DNA of 13,660 nt from Anaeromyces robustus (taxonomy: Eukaryota > Neocallimastigomycota > Neocallimastigomycetes > Neocallimastigales > Neocallimastigaceae): NCBI GenBank assembly GCA_002104895.1, contig MCFG01000349.1, positions 60,001-73,660 on the forward strand. The letters run 5' to 3'. Positions 9,240-13,660 of this stretch are shown here, in pieces. Each line of letters opens with the position of its first letter. Positions within the stretch are counted from its first letter, which is position 1. The notes under the pieces are model-generated. The model did no database searches. It worked only from the letters and a program-made list of their open reading frames with translations, and had not been told where the DNA came from. Made by a program: the position numbers and the translations under genes.

Positions 9240-9422
9240 AACAATATATTAATTATTCAAAACGATTAGATTATTTCATTATTTAGTTAGTTCTTTTGTA
9301 AGTATATAATATAATTATAATAAATTATATTCACTAAAAAATAAACAAAAAAAAAATATAAAGATAAAAAACAATAAAAAATTATAATCTAATATATATA
9401 TATATATTTTATTAAATAATTA

Positions 9423-9482
9423 TAATAGATATTATTCCTCCTTAATATATTTACTTATTGTAGTGATTATATAAAAGGCAAA
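9423..9482 (+). promoter_or_regulatory. Immediate leader of the DUF4112 gene
   Basis: An in-frame TAA at 9423-9425 with no ATG between it and 9483 fixes the start. TTACTTATTGTAG (9450-9462) reads like a 3' splice acceptor, so a 5'-UTR intron ending there is possible. TATATAAAAG (9467-9476) matches a TATA box but lies only about 7 bp before the ATG, too close to serve normally for this start codon. The start context is AAAATGA, with A at -3. Confidence 0.4.
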
Positions 9483-10469
9483 ATGAGTTACTTTGGAAAT
9501 GCTGCTTCTGCTCAAAATGAAAGACCATATATACCAGAGTCTTCTATTCCTCCAATGCCATCAGCAAATCGTCCAATAAATCTTAGAAGAAACAACCGTT
9601 TAAAGAAGATGTATTTAAAGGACGATCACGTATATCTCTCTGATAGTGATTTTTCTGATGAAGAAGAAGATATTCAATTCCCATACAACACTACTGTTTC
9701 AAAACATCATAAGAATGGTGTATTAGATAATTTTGTTGGTAAGAAGAAGACTATTACCTTCGTTATGCCAAAGAAAGATGCTAAGGTTTTAAAGAGAGCA
9801 AAGAAATACGCTAAGAAACTTGATTGTGGTATCGGTGTCGGAGCTATTAAGATTCCACTTGATCCTATAATCGGTATCCTTCCAGCTGTTGGTGATTTTG
9901 CTGGTATTTTCCTTGGTCTTGGTTTCATAGGTATTGCTCAAAAGGCTGGTTTAGATAAGAAGGTTTATTCTAAGATGATTGGTAATTTAGTAGTAGATTC
10001 AGCTGTTGGTTTAATTCCAGCTTTTGGTGATATAGCTGATTTCTTCCACAAAGCAAATATGAAAAATTACAAGGTTTTAGAAAAATATTTAATAAAACGT
10101 TCAAAGGCATTTACAAAAATGATTAATGGAGAATTAGACCCACAAGTTTTCTATAGTAAATATAAGTCTTTTGTTTCACATCACCAAAAGGATATTTACT
10201 ATATTCATGAAAATTTAGGTATTCCATTACCAAATTCTATGGATTCTACAGGTAATGATGACCCATTACCAGCTTATGTTGGTCCAGATGAAGATCTTGA
10301 AGAAATTGATAACACTGATGGTCTCTATGTTGTCACTTCTGATCAAAATCAAAAACCAGCACCAGCTGGTCCAAGTCAACATAGACCACAAGAAGAAGTT
10401 GTAGTAACCAATATAAATACTTCTGATAATGGTTATTACACTAGTCAAAATGCCAAAAAGCGTAAATAA
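9483..10469 (+). CDS. DUF4112 domain protein, 328 residues
   Basis: The biochemical function of this family is unknown; members occur in bacteria and fungi. The N-terminus (1-70) is polar and proline-rich, with an acidic cluster SDSDFSDEEED at 53-63 that resembles casein-kinase-2 sites. The DUF4112 domain spans about 100-205. It holds the two hallmark Gly/Pro repeats PLDPIIGILPAVGD (125-138) and VGLIPAFGD (175-183), each in a hydrophobic segment, and ends in the family's DFFHKANMKNYKVLEKYL-like helix. The hydrophobic stretches at 124-152 and 167-188 suggest membrane association. A disordered tail (250-328) carries LPAY (262-265), which fits the LPxY motif bound by WW domains of Rsp5/Nedd4 ligases, and ends in KKRK. 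No intron interrupts the frame. Codon use is clearly distinct from the flanks. A shorter frame on the opposite strand is its shadow. AATAAA overlaps the stop codon. Confidence 0.92.
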   Translation: MSYFGNAASAQNERPYIPESSIPPMPSANRPINLRRNNRLKKMYLKDDHVYLSDSDFSDEEEDIQFPYNTTVSKHHKNGVLDNFVGKKKTITFVMPKKDAKVLKRAKKYAKKLDCGIGVGAIKIPLDPIIGILPAVGDFAGIFLGLGFIGIAQKAGLDKKVYSKMIGNLVVDSAVGLIPAFGDIADFFHKANMKNYKVLEKYLIKRSKAFTKMINGELDPQVFYSKYKSFVSHHQKDIYYIHENLGIPLPNSMDSTGNDDPLPAYVGPDEDLEEIDNTDGLYVVTSDQNQKPAPAGPSQHRPQEEVVVTNINTSDNGYYTSQNAKKRK

Positions 10470-12081
10470 ACCTTCTATGATATAGATAAAGAAATATGAT
10501 AAATTAGAGAATATCTTATACATTATATTATTTATTATCCCGTCATAAAATATCTATCTCAGTAAATAATTTATAATCATAAAAATTGTTATTTTTCGTA
10601 TAATATTTATTAATATCAAAAAAATTAAAATAATCATTAAAATATATATAAATAGTTTTAATATAATTGGATGTGTTTTAACAGGTCCAATTAATTAAAA
10701 TTATATATATATAATATATTTTATTTTAATTTTTTAAAATTTTGTTTTTTTTTTTTAAAACTTTTCAGTATATAATATATTATTCAAATCGTAATTACTT
10801 TTTTTTATATATTTTTATATATCAATACAATAATTTAATTTAACATATTAATAAAAGATGAACAATATAAATATTATCATTTTATTTTTTTGATTAATCT
10901 TATATATTATTAAAGCGTAAAACTTTTTTATTTTTAAAAAAGAAATATAATAAATTATCATTTGAATTATATATATTTTAAAAAGACAACAAAAATTAAA
11001 CAAAAGAAAACAAAACACAAAAATGAACAACAACGAAATAAAAATAAAAATAAAAAAAAAATACATACAAAAGAAACAAAGAAAAAATAATAAACATAAT
11101 TAAAAATAAAAACACAAAGCAAAACAATAAATTACATATGCAAGATAAAATAATTTAGATTAATTGAAAATAATATAGTAAAATCAAATAGAAAGAGATA
11201 GAAATTAAATAATGTTAAATTAAAACCTTAACATAAATATTTATTTTAGATCTTTTTCTTATTTGTTTTTATGTATTTTATTTTCATCTTTTATAATCAT
11301 ATATATATAATAATCTTTTTTATTAAATATATAATGACATTAAATTATTAAGACATTATATAAACAATAAATATAACGACACACGTTTATACATATTATT
11401 TATATAAAATAAATTAAAATTAAATAAGACATTTAAACAAAACAAACAAAAATAAAAATAAAAACAGCAAAATAGAAAACAAAAAATTAAAAAATAAAAT
11501 AAATTAAAATTATAAAATAAAATGAAATATAATAAAAAAAAAATTCCAAAAAAAAAAAAAATCAGTAAAGTCATAAAAAAATATTTTTAATTAAATATTT
11601 TTAATTTCTTTATTAATTTTTATTTTTTTTTTTTTTTATATAATATTTTATTTTATTTTAAATATTTTAATTTATTTCTTTTTTTAATTTCAAAAAAGTT
11701 TTAAAATGTTTCATTTAGTTTTAGTTTTTTTATAAAATATAAAAAAAAAAAAAAAAAGCAATCTCGACAAAAGATAATTTATATTATAGAAAATAGAAGT
11801 AGAAGATATTTATTGATTAAATTATTTTATGTATGTAATAATAATAAAAAATGTTTTTTAAAAAAAAAATAAAAATAAAAAAAAAATTGTTCAAAACAAA
11901 ACAAAACAAAACCTTAATTAAATTATTAAATTATTATATGTGTTTTATAAATAATTCTTTGTATATATAATTTAAAGTTTTAATTTTTAATGTGTTTGTG
12001 TTTATATAATAATTCTTGTCCTAATTGTTGTTCATGCTATTTCTATTGATTTATTAAAATCTTCGTATTAATCATTTCTCT
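10470..12081. other. AT-rich intergenic region downstream of the DUF4112 gene
   Basis: No gene is supported. A 7-bp inverted repeat, AATTGGA (10665-10671) and TCCAATT (10686-10692), lies 200 bp after the stop. From 10980 to about 11120 and from about 11400 to 11580 the plus strand is almost all A with scattered C and G. From 11581 to 11740 it is almost all T. Low-complexity Phe/Ile/Leu frames on the minus strand in these A-rich blocks are artefacts. From about 11960 the sequence becomes gradually richer in G+C, leading into the structured block. Confidence 0.6.
11483..11700. repeat. Long imperfect A/T inverted repeat
   Basis: The left arm (about 11483-11545) and right arm (about 11621-11695) are reverse complements over roughly 60 bp. 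They share, in order, AAATTAAAAAA, AAATAAATTAAAAT, AAAATAAAAT.AAATAT and an A10-or-longer run, with a few substitutions and 2-bp indels. The spacer is about 75-80 bp. Low complexity inflates such matches, but the order of TT and T interruptions is kept throughout, which random A-rich sequence would not do easily. Confidence 0.5.
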
Positions 12082-12112
12082 GATCCTATTTCCGACCCAA
12101 ATGGAATAGGAT
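12082..12112 (+). other. Stem-loop upstream of the 127-bp array
   Basis: ATCCTATT, a bulged T, then CC (12083-12093) pairs with GGAATAGGAT (12103-12112). This gives a 10-bp stem with one bulge and a GACCCAAAT loop. It lies 91 bp before the first 127-bp unit and shares that block's raised G+C, so it may be part of the same transcribed or mobile unit. It matches no RNA family I know. Confidence 0.5.
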
Positions 12113-12203
12113 AGATCAATTTTAATTAAATTCTATATTTAGAATCACATGTATGTTTATTTTAAATTAATAATATAAATAAAGATTAATCCTAGTCTAA
12201 AAA

Positions 12204-12582
12204 CTCTTCTGAGGACCTGTACTTCCATTCATTTGGAATGCTCAGAAGAGGGTAAATGCCTGTCGATACATGGCGACGTTAAGGGCATTTTATGAAGTCT
12301 CCTAAATAATTGTTCTTTTTTCTAATAAACCTCTTCTGAGGACCTGTACTTCCATTCATTTGGAATGCTCAGAAGAGGGTAAATGCCTGTCGATACATGG
12401 CGACGTTAAGGGCATTTTATGAAGTCTCCTAAATAATTGTTCTTTTTTCTAATAAACCTCTTCTGAGGACCTGTACTTCCATTCATTTGGAATGCTCAGA
12501 AGAGGGTAAATGCCTGTCGATACATGGCGACGTTAAGGGCATTTTATGAAGTCTCCTCAATAATTGTTCTTTTTTCTAATAA
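12204..12582 (+). repeat. Three tandem 127-bp units, two-hairpin structure
   Basis: Units start at 12204, 12331 and 12458. The first two are identical over 127 bp. The third has one substitution (C for A at 12558) and lacks the last two bases. The unit is about 39% G+C, roughly three times the flanks. Hairpin one: CTCTTCTGAG (12204-12213) pairs with CTCAGAAGAG (12241-12250), extended to 11 bp in units two and three. Inside it CATTC (12226-12230) pairs with GAATG (12236-12240), and a 12-nt bulge lies on the 5' side. Hairpin two: AAATGCC (12254-12260) pairs with GGCATTT (12284-12290), enclosing GTCG (12262-12265) and CGAC (12274-12277). Each unit ends in a T6 tract that could act as a Pol III terminator. 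Near-identity means recent amplification or homogenisation. It could be a tandem ncRNA, or 5' monomers of a retroelement. Confidence 0.95.
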
Positions 12583-13059
12583 TATGTATAAGTTGGATAT
12601 GCAGGAAATGAGTTATTTGTATTTTCTTTTAAATTTACCTTTCATGTATTTCTGTATATTATCACTGTATGAATCCATTGTAATTGCTTTAATTATTGTA
12701 TGAGCTTGATTCACTCAAAAGCATGTGCTTATACTTTATTAGAATTTAGAATAGTTATTTTTGAGTTCTTCACCTTTAACTTTTTTTTTAATTTTCATGA
12801 ATTTAAGAATTTACAAGATTTCAAATATATTTACATTCGCAAAAAGAGATTTTTATAACAACTATCAATATTCTACAAGTGTTTTTATAATAGAGTAAAG
12901 AAGATAAACAATTGATAAATTTAAACAAAAGAAAAAAAAAAAAAAAGAAAAAATTTACATTCAGTTATTACTAGTCTACATTTTTAACTCGATTTTTTTA
13001 GTTTAGTACTTTCATTTTACTTTTTTTATTTTTTTCATCAATATTAAATATAGATCATA
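12583..13059 (+). other. Leader between the 127-bp array and the RRM-like frame
   Basis: Roughly 480 bp without a credible gene. It is a little richer in G+C than the desert to the left, and it closes with pyrimidine-rich sequence and an A15-type purine run (about 12930-12952). An in-frame TAG at 13051-13053 lies just before the ATG at 13060. It may be the 5' untranslated region of the following gene. Confidence 0.45.
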
Positions 13060-13660
13060 ATGGTACGAAATTTTTATAATAGTAACGAAAATAGCAATGT
13101 TTTTGTTCGTGGATTCCGCTGTTATGGAACTGATATTAACAACACTAGCATTATCTTCATCAATGGCCTTCACTCATGGACCAATGCATATATAATGGAT
13201 TTTCTGGAATCAAATCTTAAGGAATTCAACAAGTACATTCTTTCAGTTAAACGATCTATGTGTTCTAGAGGTTGGTATTTTAGGATCAAAGTTTTATCAT
13301 CTGACTTTAAATTCGATGATTTCAAAAAGAAATTTGTATCATATATCTCAAATGCTAGCTTGTCGTATAGTAATTGCACTCATTATATTCGTAAAAGGTC
13401 ACTTCAACAGATCAGAAATCAACTATTTTCTCCTTCAACAAACTTTAATGATTCAATTAATAACCAAAGTAATTCTACAACAAACTTAAATGATTCAATT
13501 AATAACCAAAGTAAGTCTACAACAAACTTAAATGATTCAATCAATAACCAAAGAAATTCTACAACAAACTTAAATGATTCAATTAATAACCAAAGTAATT
13601 CTACTACAACATCCTCACAATCTAATACTTCAGATTCTTTCCAACGCAACTCATTAGTTA
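13060..13660 (+). CDS. RRM-like protein with Asn/Ser/Thr repeats, 3' end outside the window
   Basis: A frame of 200 codons begins at ATG 13060 and runs off the right edge. TAG at 13051-13053 blocks any longer start in this frame. Residues about 30-112 fit an RNA-recognition fold. IIFINGL (31-37) resembles RNP2, followed by a helix TNAYIMDFLESNL, strand YILSVKRSM, RGWYFRIKV (70-78) resembling RNP1, helix DFKFDDFKKKFVSYI, and a closing strand that ends HYIRKR. Then come four 14-residue repeats of the type NLNDSINNQSNSTT (128-183) and a Ser/Thr/Gln/Asn-rich tail. I do not recognise the family. RRM-type domains are typical of ORF1 proteins of non-LTR retrotransposons, and the tandem array upstream fits a 5' monomer region, so ORF1 of such an element is a reasonable guess. 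A host RNA-binding protein is the alternative. Minus-strand frames here are shadows. Confidence 0.8.
   Translation, partial: MVRNFYNSNENSNVFVRGFRCYGTDINNTSIIFINGLHSWTNAYIMDFLESNLKEFNKYILSVKRSMCSRGWYFRIKVLSSDFKFDDFKKKFVSYISNASLSYSNCTHYIRKRSLQQIRNQLFSPSTNFNDSINNQSNSTTNLNDSINNQSKSTTNLNDSINNQRNSTTNLNDSINNQSNSTTTSSQSNTSDSFQRNSLV
13441..13608 (+). repeat. Four 42-bp coding tandem repeats
   Basis: Copies start at 13441, 13483, 13525 and 13567, each exactly 42 bp and in frame, encoding 14 residues. Differences between copies are few (TTT/TTA for the Phe/Leu, AAT/AAG, AGT/AGA, ATT/ATC). This indicates recent slippage in a low-complexity linker after the RRM-like domain. Confidence 0.95.

Noticed and set aside
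9467-9476. TATA box TATATAAAAG for the DUF4112 gene
   Set aside because: It lies about 7 bp before the start codon, so transcription from it would begin inside the gene; such strings are frequent at this composition.
9707-9928. Minus-strand frame inside the DUF4112 gene
   Set aside because: It is the antisense shadow of a frame with clear domain evidence on the plus strand.
10266-10523. Minus-strand frame overlapping the end of the DUF4112 gene
   Set aside because: It is the antisense shadow of the Pro/Gln/Asn-rich tail, extended by chance into the flank.
10848-11574. Two minus-strand Phe/Ile/Leu frames of 72 codons
   Set aside because: They are translations of T-rich strands of homopolymeric blocks with no family resemblance.
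12204-12582. Hammerhead ribozyme in the 127-bp unit, because CTGAGGA matches the CUGANGA core
   Set aside because: No GAAA follows a closing stem II and no NUH site is placed for stem I/III; the CTGAG belongs to the 11-bp hairpin stem. I also saw no convincing twister or HDV-like arrangement.
12204-12582. tRNA-like or Pol III SINE origin of the 127-bp units (TGTCGATAC resembles box B)
   Set aside because: Only about 7 of 9 box B positions match and box A is broken by an insertion; no cloverleaf can be drawn. The T6 tract alone is weak evidence.
13170-13649. Two minus-strand frames, one with a repeated LLWLLIESFKFV-like pattern
   Set aside because: The repeat pattern is the antisense of the four 42-bp coding repeats; the plus-strand frame has a blocked start and RRM-like motifs.

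Overview
The window looks like nuclear DNA of a eukaryote with an extremely AT-rich genome. By eye the gene-free stretches are only about 10-15% G+C, full of (TTTA)n, (TA)n and A/T homopolymer runs, while the coding parts are clearly richer in G+C. The intron-free fungal-type DUF4112 gene, its codon choice (AAG, GGT, CCA, TTC beside TTA/AAT), a eukaryotic tRNA-Gly fragment and the relic of a bacterial-type rRNA methyltransferase together suggest an anaerobic gut fungus (Neocallimastigomycota). That assignment is inference; no marker gene in the window proves it.

Layout. Positions 1-9400 are a long gene desert of simple repeats that also holds small relics. These are a decayed RlmCD/TrmA-type uracil methyltransferase fragment (3358-3659, minus), a 37-bp minisatellite nested in an older duplication (4828-5114), a decayed reading frame (5359-5875, plus) and a 35-bp tRNA-Gly(GCC) 5' half flanked by perfect 11-bp direct repeats (6670-6726, minus). 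A second small G+C-rich island at 2707-2746 lies between 9-bp direct repeats.

Positions 9483-10469 carry the one complete, convincing gene: a 328-residue DUF4112 protein with two Gly/Pro-rich hydrophobic segments. A further 1.5 kb desert (10470-12000) includes a long imperfect A/T inverted repeat.

From about 12000 to the right edge the base composition changes. A small hairpin is followed by three head-to-tail, almost identical 127-bp units (about 39% G+C), each able to fold into two hairpins and ending in a T6 tract. About 480 bp further on begins an open reading frame (13060 to beyond 13660) with an RRM-like N-terminal domain and four 14-residue Asn/Ser/Thr repeats. I read this right-hand block as the possible 5' end of a non-LTR-type retroelement with tandem 5' monomers; a tandem structured ncRNA locus beside a host gene is the main alternative.

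No metabolic pathway or operon links the genes. The recurring theme is genome decay and insertion: a transferred gene falling apart, a tRNA fragment inserted with a target-site-like duplication, and a young tandem array beside a possible mobile element.
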